Assembly (NCBI GenBank): GCA_964535545.1
Contig: CAZHUT010000012.1
Coordinates: 1-22,967 of the forward strand
Direction of reading: 5' to 3'
DNA length: 22,967 nucleotides
Source: DALYCO01 sp964535545
GTDB taxonomy: Bacteria > Patescibacteriota > Minisyncoccia > Phycocordibacterales > UBA9973
Position 1 is the stretch's first letter. Every line of letters starts with the position of its first letter. The notes below the pieces were generated by a model, which saw only the letters and a list, made by a program, of their open reading frames with translations, did no database searches and was not told the DNA's origin. This document shows positions 1-7,133 of this stretch, one piece after another. The translations under genes and the position numbers were made by a program.

Positions 1-1192
1 AACCGCCAATCTTGGCAATATGGGCATGGACTGGAATATCTTCGTGCATGATAGTGACATGAGCGGCTCCGTTCTCGATCTTGCTGCCCAATGTGCCGGC
101 TGACTGATAGCCAGTTAGAAGGATCGTGCTATTTGGGTCTGGGAGATAGTTGAGTTCGTGATGAAGAATTCGGCCGCCGTTCGACATGCCTGAACCAGCA
201 ATAATGATCTTCGGGTTTGGAACTCGAATGATTCCCTTTGATTGCTCAGTATCTTCAGTGATGCGCAACCCTGGAAACGAGAAGATATCTGGATCCTTTT
301 TAATATCTGCCTGGGCAATTGGATTGAAGTAATCTGGATATTTTTTGAAAATTGTAGTGAGCTTGATACCAAGCGGAGAATCAAAGTACACCGGCATCTT
401 TGGTATGCGCTCATTCTCAACGAGATTGTTCATTTCATACAGCAATTCCTGGGATCGTTCGAGTGAGAATGTCGGCATGATTAGAACACCTCTGCGCTTG
501 TAGTTATCTTGGATGACTTCCTGGAGCTTGTTGCGACGCTCTTCTCGGTCTTCGTGTTTGCGATCGCCATACACGCTTTCCATAACAAGGTAATCAACGT
601 TCTCGAGCTTTTCTGTGTCGCGTAAAATTGGTGACGGTGAATTGCCAAGGTCTCCGGTAAAGACGATTTTCTTTCCGTGGAAAGTAAACTCAATCATTGA
701 TGATCCGAGTACATGGCCGGCATCGAGTAGTCGGAAGGTGAAATCTGGTGCGATTTCGGTTGTTTGCTTGTATGGATAACCCTTCCAGAGATCGAGCGCT
801 CGGCGGATGTGTTCTTCGGTATAAATCTTGTCCAAACCATGCTCTTTATCCTTGGCAACAATAGCCGCTGTATCTTCAAGCATTGGGTATGTAAGGTCTC
901 GTGTTGGTGGAGTTGAATAGATAACACCCTTAAATCCTTCCGCCATCAGTTTCGGAATGCGGCCGATATGGTCAATATGGCAGTGAGTGATAAAAAGGAT
1001 ATCAATTTCAGCCACATTGTATGGAAATGGGAGCCAGTTCTCTTTATCAGCGATACTTTCGCCCTGAATCATGCCACAGTCGACAAGAATCTTCTTGCCA
1101 TCGGCTTCTATAAGAAAGTTTGCACCTGTTACAGTGCCTGCTCCTGAACAAAATGTGATTTTGAACGGGTGTGATGTAGTGTTAGATACCAT
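1..1192 (-). CDS. Beta-CASP metallo-beta-lactamase ribonuclease (CPSF73/TTHA0252-like), 3' part off window
   Basis: Reading the minus strand from the ATG at 1192 gives an open frame of 397 codons that leaves the window without a stop, so the C-terminus is missing. The metallo-beta-lactamase zinc motif is at residues 70-75 (HCHIDH), with further metal ligands probably at H160 and D181. The beta-CASP part contains the acidic ESVYGD segment near residue 205 and a late GSGMSNGGRI motif. The last visible stretch, ending HAHIAKIGG, is where this family normally continues into its SxHxD motif just beyond the edge. Known members are Zn-dependent RNA endo/exonucleases that act on cytoplasmic RNA. It lacks the RNase J layout that I would expect, so a CPSF-type assignment is preferred. 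A TATAAT box lies 8 nt before the ATG, suggesting a leaderless mRNA. The family call is firm; the substrate is not known. Confidence 0.9.
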   Translation of the reverse strand, partial: MVSNTTSHPFKITFCSGAGTVTGANFLIEADGKKILVDCGMIQGESIADKENWLPFPYNVAEIDILFITHCHIDHIGRIPKLMAEGFKGVIYSTPPTRDLTYPMLEDTAAIVAKDKEHGLDKIYTEEHIRRALDLWKGYPYKQTTEIAPDFTFRLLDAGHVLGSSMIEFTFHGKKIVFTGDLGNSPSPILRDTEKLENVDYLVMESVYGDRKHEDREERRNKLQEVIQDNYKRRGVLIMPTFSLERSQELLYEMNNLVENERIPKMPVYFDSPLGIKLTTIFKKYPDYFNPIAQADIKKDPDIFSFPGLRITEDTEQSKGIIRVPNPKIIIAGSGMSNGGRILHHELNYLPDPNSTILLTGYQSAGTLGSKIENGAAHVTIMHEDIPVHAHIAKIGG

Positions 1193-1200
1193 TACGGATA

Positions 1201-1206
1201 ATTATA
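1201..1206 (-). promoter_or_regulatory. -10 box of the beta-CASP gene
   Basis: TATAAT on the minus strand, separated by 8 nt from the ATG at 1192. No good -35 is seen 16-18 nt upstream. The spacing would put the transcription start almost on the start codon. Confidence 0.55.
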
Positions 1207-1237
1207 ACGTATCTTTCATTAAAATACACTGCTTTTT

Positions 1238-1263
1238 GTCATTCCGAACTTGATCCGGAATCT
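1238..1263. repeat. REP-like palindromic element
   Basis: GTCATTCCGAACTTGATCCG followed by GAATCTA contains the inverted arms ATTCCG and CGGAAT around an 8-9 nt centre. Dispersed palindromes starting GTCATTCC and ending GGAATC are a known intergenic repeat style in many bacterial genomes. Only one copy is in this window, so dispersal cannot be confirmed here. Confidence 0.45.
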
Positions 1264-1307
1264 AAGTTTTGTGGTTGATTGGAATAGTGTCCTCGGAGAG
1301 CGCTGGC

Positions 1308-1352
1308 GATGCACTTTTCTCACTCCGTAAACTCCGCGAGAAGAAGTGCATC
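1308..1352. repeat. Long imperfect inverted repeat (hairpin)
   Basis: GATGCACTTTTCTC (1308-1321) is complementary to GAGAAGAAGTGCATC (1338-1352) with a single bulged base, around a 16-nt loop. Neither side has a T-run, so it is not an obvious terminator. The flanking sequence to 1428 holds two copies of TGAGCAGCT (about 1362 and 1393) and no supported gene. Together with the palindrome at 1238 this intergenic stretch looks repeat-derived. Confidence 0.5.
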
Positions 1353-1428
1353 TTCGCGCCCTGAGCAGCTTATACCCCGTATGAGCAAAGACTTGAGCAG
1401 CTCTGCCGGTAAAATCTATGTATAAATT

Positions 1429-1451
1429 AAAAAAAATCCCTTCACGGGATT
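1429..1451 (-). terminator. Rho-independent terminator of the structured RNA
   Basis: On the minus strand AATCCC, a GTGAA loop and GGGATT are followed by a run of eight T. The orientation and the T-run show that it ends a minus-strand transcript coming from about 1643. Confidence 0.8.
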
Positions 1452-1643
1452 CGTAAAGAGCTTCTTTTTAGGACTATTTGGCAGATATCACCTTAGCATG
1501 AAGCTAAGTGGGTTCCAGATGTGTGAGGCCAAGGCCAGACGCAATCGAGGATCCCCTATGTGAATTGTTCTAAGTGATACTCCAAAATAATCCTATCTTG
1601 AGTATACCGTTCCTGTACTAGTTCGCAAGTGGATTTCTAGTCC
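1430..1643 (-). ncRNA. Probable structured non-coding RNA, possibly 6S-like
   Basis: No credible ORF covers this stretch between the HIT gene and the beta-CASP gene. On the minus strand the segment starts with GGACTA (1643-1638) and its complement TAGTCC (1476-1471) occurs about 170 nt later, giving a closing stem. Inside are a hairpin with arms ATACTC and GAGTAT, and a second one with arms CACTTAGC and GCTAAGGTG placed just before the 3' closing strand. A T-run terminator follows at 1451-1429, and a -10-like TAAAAT lies 7 nt upstream of the first closing-stem base. A 173-nt body with a closing stem and a 3'-side hairpin is compatible with 6S RNA, but no diagnostic sequence was recognised. 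I saw no RNase P, tmRNA or SRP signatures. Confidence 0.5.
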
Positions 1644-1650
1644 GAACACA

Positions 1651-1656
1651 ATTTTA
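1651..1656 (-). promoter_or_regulatory. -10-like box for the structured RNA
   Basis: TAAAAT on the minus strand, 7 nt before the base that opens the predicted closing stem at 1643. No convincing -35 was seen, so support is the spacing only. Confidence 0.35.
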
Positions 1657-1678
1657 CATGCTTAACAAATCTGTTTTC

Positions 1679-2119
1679 TTATTTTTTCCCAATTTTTTCT
1701 TTAATTAGTTTTGAGATTTTTGCCAATTCTTCCTCCGGAGTCGTTTCTCGCTCGCCCGGTCGGTATAAAAACTTTCGTGGCTCGTATTCTGTAATGCCTG
1801 TATCGCCTTCTTTTCGCGGCAAAACATGCAAATGAAAATGTGGAACCGATTGACCGGCTAATTTTCCTTCATTCCAAGCAATATTGAAGCCTTCAGCGCC
1901 AAAAAGTTCTACTAGGGCAGCTTTAAGCTTTGTCTGCAGGTCAAAAATCGCAGCTTTTTCCTCATTAGTGAGGTCTTCCAACTTTGCTACGCAGCGGATT
2001 GGGGCTATGAGCACATGTCCTGGAACGATTGGAATATTTGTCGGGAATGCCCATGCTAAATCGTTCTCAATAATGGTTCGGGCTTTGATTTCTGGTTTTT
2101 CGCAATAGACGCAATGCAT
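1679..2119 (-). CDS. HIT-family nucleotide hydrolase/transferase
   Basis: A 146-residue HIT protein. The histidine triad is at residues 93-99 (PHFHLHV; H94, H96, H98), and the family places the catalytic histidine in this motif. An N-terminal CxxC at residues 3-6 suggests a structural zinc as in several HIT branches. HIT enzymes hydrolyse or transfer nucleotidyl groups (AMP-lysine, Ap4A and similar); the exact substrate cannot be read from sequence. The C-terminus is a Lys/Glu-rich helix. The gene lies 11 nt after the second CYTH gene and is probably cotranscribed with it from the promoter at 2750. No terminator separates it from the RNA gene downstream. Confidence 0.9.
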   Translation of the reverse strand: MHCVYCEKPEIKARTIIENDLAWAFPTNIPIVPGHVLIAPIRCVAKLEDLTNEEKAAIFDLQTKLKAALVELFGAEGFNIAWNEGKLAGQSVPHFHLHVLPRKEGDTGITEYEPRKFLYRPGERETTPEEELAKISKLIKEKIGKK

Positions 2120-2130
2120 AGTAGTGATAA

Positions 2131-2742
2131 TTAAATCTTAAATAATTCCTTAAAATCCATATCTGCCTGAGCATTAAAAACCATGTTTGCTTCGGCATTT
2201 AGCTGCTCAATGTACTGATAAAAGCCTTCTTGACTAAATGGCGTCAGATTCAGCCCCTGGCACAGCTGAGTAATTTCTTCCTTGATCTTGCTGACATCTT
2301 CTTGAGAACTGGCCATCTTTTCTGCTTCAAAAAAGTAACTGTGTCCCGGGATTTCGTGCAGAGCGAATTCTATGCCTTTAAAATCAAAAGCGGTGATGAT
2401 TCTTTTTCCCAGGATACCTTTGGTAAGTCCAATTTCTTTGAACATTTCAACCAATGTATCAAACTTGCCTTTCTCTCCTTTAAAGGTCAACTCCTTTCTT
2501 GTGTCAGTGCCTCCCCAGGAACCAAGTTTAATCACGATCTCTGGAACTTCGTTAGTCACCCGGACGCGGATATCTTTCTGTCTATCTTTGATACCACCAT
2601 CAGGAAGGAAGGTTGAGTAGTCGATGAAAATTCTCCGCTTGATTTCCTTTTCAATGCCGTGTTCACGGAGAAAAGCTGTCAGGTTTTCATGTTGTTCTTT
2701 GGTGAGCGCCCCGCGGATTTCTACCTCTATGTTCTGTTCCAT
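2131..2742 (-). CDS. CYTH-domain protein (triphosphate tunnel enzyme-like), second copy
   Basis: 203 residues. The N-terminus has EVEIR at residues 6-10 (E6, E8, R10), a variant of the CYTH ExExK signature with Lys replaced by Arg. A DIRVRV strand, an EIVIKLGSW strand, an RKELTF strand and a late SYFFEAEKM strand fit the alternating charged beta-strands of the triphosphate tunnel fold. CYTH enzymes hydrolyse or cyclise triphosphate-containing substrates (inorganic triphosphate, thiamine triphosphate, ATP). The exact substrate is not known. The family call is weaker than for the CYTH gene at 3378 because overall similarity is lower. An extended -10 box lies 7 nt before the ATG, just after the ndk terminator, so the gene probably starts its own leaderless unit with the HIT gene. 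Confidence 0.7.
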   Translation of the reverse strand: MEQNIEVEIRGALTKEQHENLTAFLREHGIEKEIKRRIFIDYSTFLPDGGIKDRQKDIRVRVTNEVPEIVIKLGSWGGTDTRKELTFKGEKGKFDTLVEMFKEIGLTKGILGKRIITAFDFKGIEFALHEIPGHSYFFEAEKMASSQEDVSKIKEEITQLCQGLNLTPFSQEGFYQYIEQLNAEANMVFNAQADMDFKELFKI

Positions 2743-2749
2743 ATGGTGG

Positions 2750-2755
2750 ACTATA
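2750..2755 (-). promoter_or_regulatory. Extended -10 promoter of the CYTH-HIT unit
   Basis: TGCTATAGT on the minus strand (TGn plus TATAGT), 7 nt from the ATG at 2742. The same TGCTATAGT string is used before ndk. The -35 region overlaps the terminator hairpin at 2760-2783 and is weak. Confidence 0.55.
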
Positions 2756-2759
2756 GCAC

Positions 2760-2783
2760 AAAACCTGGCCGAAGCCAGGTTTT
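2760..2783 (-). terminator. Terminator-like hairpin after ndk
   Basis: A perfect 10-bp stem, AAAACCTGGC with GCCAGGTTTT, closed on the minus strand by a TTCG tetraloop. It lies 4 nt after the ndk stop. The T-tract is short (four T within the stem end), so termination may be partial. Confidence 0.65.
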
Positions 2784-2787
2784 GGAA

Positions 2788-3303
2788 TTATTTCTTTTTC
2801 TTTGGCTGAGTGAACTTCTCGTGAGCTGTTTCGTAATCGAAGAGTTCTTCAGTCTTGAACCAGTGTTCGATTTCGAGCTTTGCTTCTTCTGCGTCGCCTG
2901 AAGCGTGGATCAAGTTTGGAATGCCGATTTCATGTGTATCAGCATGACCGTAACTGACATGTGAGTAATCACCGCGAACTGTTCCTGGAAGCGCGCTCTT
3001 TGGTTCTGTTGCGCCAACCATCTTGCGGACAAGAGCAGCTGCATCAACGCCTTCGAGAACAAATGCGATCACTGGGCCAGCATTCATCATTTCGAGGGTT
3101 ACTTCAAACACTTTTTCTCCGCGGCGTGAGATCACTTTGCCGATGTTTTCATAGTGGTGATGATACTGTTCGCGTGTCGGACGGAGCATTTTGTTGCCGA
3201 CGATTTTCAAACCGACTCGTTCGAAACGAGCGAGGATTTCTCCAACGAGACCGCGCTGTACTGCGTCAGGCTTGAAGATGATAAGAGTGCGTTCTAATTG
3301 CAT
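2788..3303 (-). CDS. ndk: Nucleoside diphosphate kinase
   Basis: 171 residues, beginning ERTLIIFKPDAVQRGLVG, the standard NDK N-terminus. The phospho-accepting histidine is H133 in PNLIHASGD, where the family usually has NxxHGSDS. It transfers the gamma phosphate between NTPs and NDPs in the cytoplasm. It is about 30 residues longer than typical bacterial NDKs; the extra length is in an insertion around residues 55-75, in the HVSYGHADTHEIGIP segment before the active site, and in a Lys-rich tail. The leader of about 54 nt from the promoter at 3364-3391 carries a small hairpin. A terminator follows directly, so it looks monocistronic. Confidence 0.95.
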   Translation of the reverse strand: MQLERTLIIFKPDAVQRGLVGEILARFERVGLKIVGNKMLRPTREQYHHHYENIGKVISRRGEKVFEVTLEMMNAGPVIAFVLEGVDAAALVRKMVGATEPKSALPGTVRGDYSHVSYGHADTHEIGIPNLIHASGDAEEAKLEIEHWFKTEELFDYETAHEKFTQPKKKK

Positions 3304-3308
3304 ATAAA

Positions 3309-3333
3309 TAAAAAGGTGTCTTTAGCTCGACAC
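3309..3333 (-). promoter_or_regulatory. Terminator-like hairpin in the ndk leader
   Basis: On the minus strand GTGTC and GACAC (8-nt loop) are followed by CTTTTTATTT, ending a few nt before the ndk ATG. The stem is only 5 bp. It could be an attenuator or chance. Confidence 0.3.
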
Positions 3334-3363
3334 GTAAGCGTCTATTACTGATAAGATAGGCCT

Positions 3364-3391
3364 ACTATAGCAAAAATTTAGCTTTTCGCAA
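3364..3391 (-). promoter_or_regulatory. ndk promoter inside the end of the CYTH gene
   Basis: TTGCGA (3391-3386), a 16-nt spacer and TATAGT (3369-3364) preceded by TGC, an extended -10. The -35 lies within the last codons of the upstream CYTH gene. Confidence 0.55.
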
Positions 3392-3968
3392 TTCTTCGGG
3401 CCGATAGAATTTCAGGCATAGGTTCATCAAATGACACACGTTTTATACTGTGAAATTCTTCATTTGTAACCTTGTAGATGGAGGCATATAGGTCATAAGC
3501 AGTCCCAAAATAGGCCTCTTCCATAACAAAGCCCAAATCCTGGGCAGCCTGTTCCACGCTGGACTTGTTTGGACCTTCAATTTCGATGTAAGGCGGAAGC
3601 CATGGCCAAGTATCTACGACAATTTCGACGTCTCTCCAATTCCAGACTTCTCGATAATTTTCCTGGTATGCAACCACATGCAATCCTGTTTGAGACAAGA
3701 TATATGCCCCCTTTTCAAAGTCAGAAACGGTTACTTCTGTTTCAAGCATGCCATCTATGGCGTGAGATTTTTTTGATTTGAAAGTAAGTACAACTCTATC
3801 ACTTTCTTGGCGAATACGAATCCAATCCCCTTTCGGAGCGAGCGGATTATCGTACACATACCTTTTCATTAAAAATTCGTCTTTTGTTTTTTGCGCACCT
3901 AGAGCACTAAGACCGCTTCGAATAGTCTCTTTGCTTATGACAAAAAACTTTGCTTCTATCTCTTCCAT
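3378..3968 (-). CDS. CYTH-domain protein (class IV adenylate cyclase/thiamine triphosphatase-like)
   Basis: 196 residues with a clear CYTH N-terminus: EIEAK at residues 3-7 is the ExExK signature. It is followed by KRYVYDNP, WIRIRQ, VVLTFKSKK, ETEVTV and a late PYIEIEG strand, matching the charged strands that line the triphosphate tunnel. Family members bind a metal-complexed triphosphate; adenylate cyclase (CyaB), thiamine triphosphatase and tripolyphosphatase activities are all possible. The ATG lies 3 nt after the stop of the upstream ATPase gene, so the two are translationally adjacent and probably cotranscribed. A second, more diverged CYTH gene sits on the other side of ndk. Confidence 0.85.
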   Translation of the reverse strand: MEEIEAKFFVISKETIRSGLSALGAQKTKDEFLMKRYVYDNPLAPKGDWIRIRQESDRVVLTFKSKKSHAIDGMLETEVTVSDFEKGAYILSQTGLHVVAYQENYREVWNWRDVEIVVDTWPWLPPYIEIEGPNKSSVEQAAQDLGFVMEEAYFGTAYDLYASIYKVTNEEFHSIKRVSFDEPMPEILSARRIAKS

Positions 3969-3971
3969 AGA

Positions 3972-6713
3972 CTAACCATTTGAATTGTAATTGTAACGCT
4001 CCATGATTTCCGCTTCCACTTCTTCGCGATCGCGGCCGAACTTGAGGTATGAGAGCTCTTTGAGTTTTGCACCCATTGCTGGGTCGCCCTTCGGTGGAAA
4101 TGGCGTATGAGAATTGAATGGCTTGACCGGCATACCGTTGACGAGCATCTTGATGTAGCAGTGAAGGTTCTCCTGCTTGATGATATCCTTCGCTGTAAAT
4201 TCCGGCTCGAACTGTTTTGCAAAAATTTCTGCATTTTCCGGTGACACACGGTGCACAACCATACTACCAACGTTACCGAAGACGGCGTTCTTGATATTGT
4301 CTTCAAGCTGTTCAACGTACTGGTGCGCAATGTTGAGTGACAAGCGATATTTACGAGCTTCTGAAAGGATCACTTCGATTGAGTCAGTGGTGATGTTCTG
4401 GAATTCGTCGATATAAAGGTAGAAGTCATGGACAGGCACGCCGGTTCCGACAATGTCTACACGAGAAAGCGCAGCCATCGTGATCTTACCAACCAAGATA
4501 AGACCGATAAGATTGGCGTTGATATCGCCAAGTCGTCCTTTTGAGAGATTCACCAAGAGGATCTTCTTATTATCCATGATTTCACGGAAATTGAAGACTG
4601 ATTTTTCCTGCGCAACCACTGGACGCATGATGTCGTTTGAGATGAAGACATCGAACTTGTTCGTAACGTACGGCACGAAGTTTGCCAACGACTGTTCACC
4701 CGTTGTCTGTTCAGCATTCTGCCAGAACTGCTTGATGATAGGATTCTTACAACGTGACAATTTCAAATCTCGGAAATCTTTGTCGGCAAGCACGCGGCCG
4801 ATTTCAAGAAGCGTCATACCCGATGAAGGATCTTCCATCACGAGCAATGCTGAGTTACGGAAGTATTGTTCAAAGGCCGGACCGCCGGCAGTCTTCATAT
4901 CGAAGAGCTTGTTGAAGATAGCCAAAAGTTCGTTGACCACGAATGTCTTCTGCTCCGGATACTTTGGATCGTATTCCAACATGTTCAACCCCATCGGACG
5001 ATCGATGTATGCGGGATCGAAATAGATCACATCGTCAATACGTTCCTTTGGAATGTTTGCGATAATGTCCTGAATATCTGAACCGTGCGGGTCAATGAAA
5101 CAGACGCCGTCGCCATTCTTGATATCCTGAATAATCATATTTTTCAAGAACACCGTTTTACCAGTACCGGTTTGTCCGATCACATATGTATGTCGAACTC
5201 GGTCTTCACGAGCCATGTATACATCTCGATACTGACCGCGGTATTCGTTGGTACCGAGCAATACGCCTTGGGCCTTCATTTCGAGTGGTGCTGGAGCTGT
5301 TGCAGCCTTCGCCTGCTTCAATTGTGGAGTGCCTGAGATACCCACTGGGAAGTGGAAGAGTGATGCAAGTTCCTTGAGGTTAAGCGGCATTAATTCCTCT
5401 TCACGTGCGATGCGGTATGAATATTCGCGGAAGAATTCTCCTGCTTCCTGAACATTGCCGGTTCGATGCCATTCAATACGGTTAGCCATTGGTTCATTGA
5501 ACTGATTGAAAGCTGCCTCGATTTCACGAACGATATCGAGCGAGCGCTCCTTGGTCTTGCCCGAAGCAACGATGCGGATGCCGGCCTGAAGCACGGTACT
5601 CTTGAGCTTGTTCTGAACATTTTCTATGTCTTTCTGGTTTGCCTCCTTCTTTTCTGCGTCTTTCGGATCCTTAAAGAAGCCCTTCATAATATGAAAAGTT
5701 TCGCGAGCAACTGAGTGCGACTGCTTAACAGCTTCACGGGCACGGATCTTTTCTTCCTTCACTCGGTGCAGGACATGTGAAAATTCTTTCACCAGCTTTT
5801 CGCCTGCAGGGACGATGGTGAACTGCAATGCCGCACCTTCGCCACTATCTTTCAATTTCGTAAATGCGCTGACGATTGCCGCCATTGGATCATGTTCAAT
5901 GTTTTCGTGAATCTTGATCGGATAGACTTCAGTTTCGCCGAGATGCGCATAGGAACCGACAGCAAATCCGTCTTCAGTGAAGATGTTGTAATCATCTGTA
6001 ATCTCCCGAATCTTTGCATCCTGATAGAAACCGAGAATCTGCTTTTCGAAGAGGTCCACTTTTGCCGTTGGGATGCCAGCATAAAACATCACCTGATTGC
6101 CTTCATTTGAGATGGCGATCTCAAGTGTATAGTAACGACGGCTAGAATTATCAGTTCCGCCGATATTGAGCATACCTGCATAGAACTGCTCCATCGCCTG
6201 GATGAATTCCTTATAGCCTTTTTTGTTCTGATCGTCTTCTTCTGGAAGCGTGATCTCGAACAATTTCATGTCTACGCCCTTCCAGACTGGGTCTGTTTCC
6301 TTGAGACCTGGAATTCCTTTGGTTGCTGCAAGATACTGGACGAGGAAGCGATGGAAGTCATCATCTACATGTGGACTATGCAGGGCAAAAACGACATCAA
6401 GTGCAGTTTTAATACCCTTATCCATAAGCACGCCGAGCAATTCTTCCATCTTCCGATCGTGTGTTTCAGGCTTGAGCTTGAGGACAAGTTCTTCCACTTT
6501 GTGTTCTGGCAAGACGCGCGCTTCGTGGAGAATATCTTTGGCATCGGCTTTCTTATACGCTTCAATCACATCGCTGGCAATTTTTTCCTGGCTTGCTGAC
6601 TGCCCTGCGGCCTCAATCTGCTGTTCACGCTCAGCAATACGGGCTCGCAAAAAAGCGATCTCCTCTTCAGGAGTCTTGAACTTTGGCGCAGAACCTAGGG
6701 CTAAACCTTCCAT
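3972..6713 (-). CDS. VirD4/TraG-like (HerA-FtsK superfamily) ATPase with a long N-terminal region
   Basis: 913 residues from the ATG at 6713. The upstream reading frame is not needed, because a TATAAT lies 9 nt before this ATG. Residues 1-45 look like a coiled coil; 46-480 form a region of unknown fold; 510-913 carry the ATPase. Walker A is GQTGTGKT at 513-520, Walker B FYLYIDE at 764-770, and a following SEARKYRLSLNIAHQY segment matches the sensor region of type IV secretion coupling-type ATPases. Such proteins pump DNA or protein through membranes, or resemble HerA DNA-processing motors. No membrane helix is visible, and no other secretion, relaxase or pilus gene is in the window, so its role here is open. 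The CYTH gene follows at 3 nt. Confidence 0.85.
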   Translation of the reverse strand: MEGLALGSAPKFKTPEEEIAFLRARIAEREQQIEAAGQSASQEKIASDVIEAYKKADAKDILHEARVLPEHKVEELVLKLKPETHDRKMEELLGVLMDKGIKTALDVVFALHSPHVDDDFHRFLVQYLAATKGIPGLKETDPVWKGVDMKLFEITLPEEDDQNKKGYKEFIQAMEQFYAGMLNIGGTDNSSRRYYTLEIAISNEGNQVMFYAGIPTAKVDLFEKQILGFYQDAKIREITDDYNIFTEDGFAVGSYAHLGETEVYPIKIHENIEHDPMAAIVSAFTKLKDSGEGAALQFTIVPAGEKLVKEFSHVLHRVKEEKIRAREAVKQSHSVARETFHIMKGFFKDPKDAEKKEANQKDIENVQNKLKSTVLQAGIRIVASGKTKERSLDIVREIEAAFNQFNEPMANRIEWHRTGNVQEAGEFFREYSYRIAREEELMPLNLKELASLFHFPVGISGTPQLKQAKAATAPAPLEMKAQGVLLGTNEYRGQYRDVYMAREDRVRHTYVIGQTGTGKTVFLKNMIIQDIKNGDGVCFIDPHGSDIQDIIANIPKERIDDVIYFDPAYIDRPMGLNMLEYDPKYPEQKTFVVNELLAIFNKLFDMKTAGGPAFEQYFRNSALLVMEDPSSGMTLLEIGRVLADKDFRDLKLSRCKNPIIKQFWQNAEQTTGEQSLANFVPYVTNKFDVFISNDIMRPVVAQEKSVFNFREIMDNKKILLVNLSKGRLGDINANLIGLILVGKITMAALSRVDIVGTGVPVHDFYLYIDEFQNITTDSIEVILSEARKYRLSLNIAHQYVEQLEDNIKNAVFGNVGSMVVHRVSPENAEIFAKQFEPEFTAKDIIKQENLHCYIKMLVNGMPVKPFNSHTPFPPKGDPAMGAKLKELSYLKFGRDREEVEAEIMERYNYNSNG

Positions 6714-6722
6714 GTTGGTTTT

Positions 6723-6728
6723 ATTATA
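6723..6728 (-). promoter_or_regulatory. -10 box of the ATPase-CYTH unit
   Basis: TATAAT on the minus strand, 9 nt before the ATG at 6713; the -35 match is poor. It lies between the nudix stop (6746) and the start codon. Confidence 0.55.
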
Positions 6729-6745
6729 CTTTAGAAAAGTAAAAC

Positions 6746-7132
6746 TTAACAGAGCCCTTGTTCGAGGGAAGCAGCCACCCATTGACTGCGCAGCTTGTCT
6801 TTCATTCCCAGGATTTCATCCTTGGTAAACCACCGGGCATCAAGCAATTCATCTTCTTTGATTGCTATCACGCCATCAATAATTTCACCTAGGAAAAGCA
6901 TCTTTGAGTCGCCTTTGGAGCTATCTGTTGGCCATTCGCCCAATGATTTTACAAGGCGGATATTCAATGAAACTTCTTCCATAGCTTCTCGGACGGCACA
7001 CCGCTCTGCTGTCTCTCCTTCATCAATTCTTCCTCCCGGCCAATTCCACAAGCCAAAAACTATCTGCTTCTTTTCTTGGACAAGCAGATATTTATTATCT
7101 TTTTTGAGAACAACGCCAGCGGCACGGAGCAT
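6746..7132 (-). CDS. Nudix hydrolase
   Basis: 128 residues. The Nudix box spans residues 34-56: G34, E40, then REAMEE at 48-53, which supplies the metal-binding glutamates. The usual glycine near the end of the box is Ser55 here, a small deviation. Nudix enzymes hydrolyse nucleoside diphosphates linked to another moiety; MutT-like cleaning of oxidised NTPs or other house-cleaning is plausible but the substrate cannot be read. The ATG comes one base after the map stop (TAA, C, ATG), so it is almost certainly cotranscribed as the last gene of adk-pyrH-map-nudix. Confidence 0.92.
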   Translation of the reverse strand: MLRAAGVVLKKDNKYLLVQEKKQIVFGLWNWPGGRIDEGETAERCAVREAMEEVSLNIRLVKSLGEWPTDSSKGDSKMLFLGEIIDGVIAIKEDELLDARWFTKDEILGMKDKLRSQWVAASLEQGLC

Positions 7133-7133
7133 G

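Noticed and set aside
1430..1643. RNase P RNA, tmRNA or SRP RNA
   Set aside because: No RNase P core boxes, no tmRNA tRNA-like end and no SRP apical GGAAGGAAGC-type motif were seen.
1452..1655. 23S rRNA fragment (CTAGTAC and GGAAC strings resemble the sarcin-ricin region)
   Set aside because: The similarity is limited to a few bases and the flanking sequence does not follow 23S rRNA.
4453..5025. Long plus-strand frame of 190 codons
   Set aside because: It is antisense to the well-supported ATPase gene, with no family similarity or start signals.
3972..6782. Longer start for the ATPase at 6782
   Set aside because: The extra residues cross the promoter and the nudix 3' end; the ATG at 6713 has a TATAAT 9 nt upstream.
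6250..6828. Plus-strand frame of 192 codons
   Set aside because: It is antisense to the ATPase gene and its upstream region; Ser/Arg-rich composition is typical of a shadow frame.
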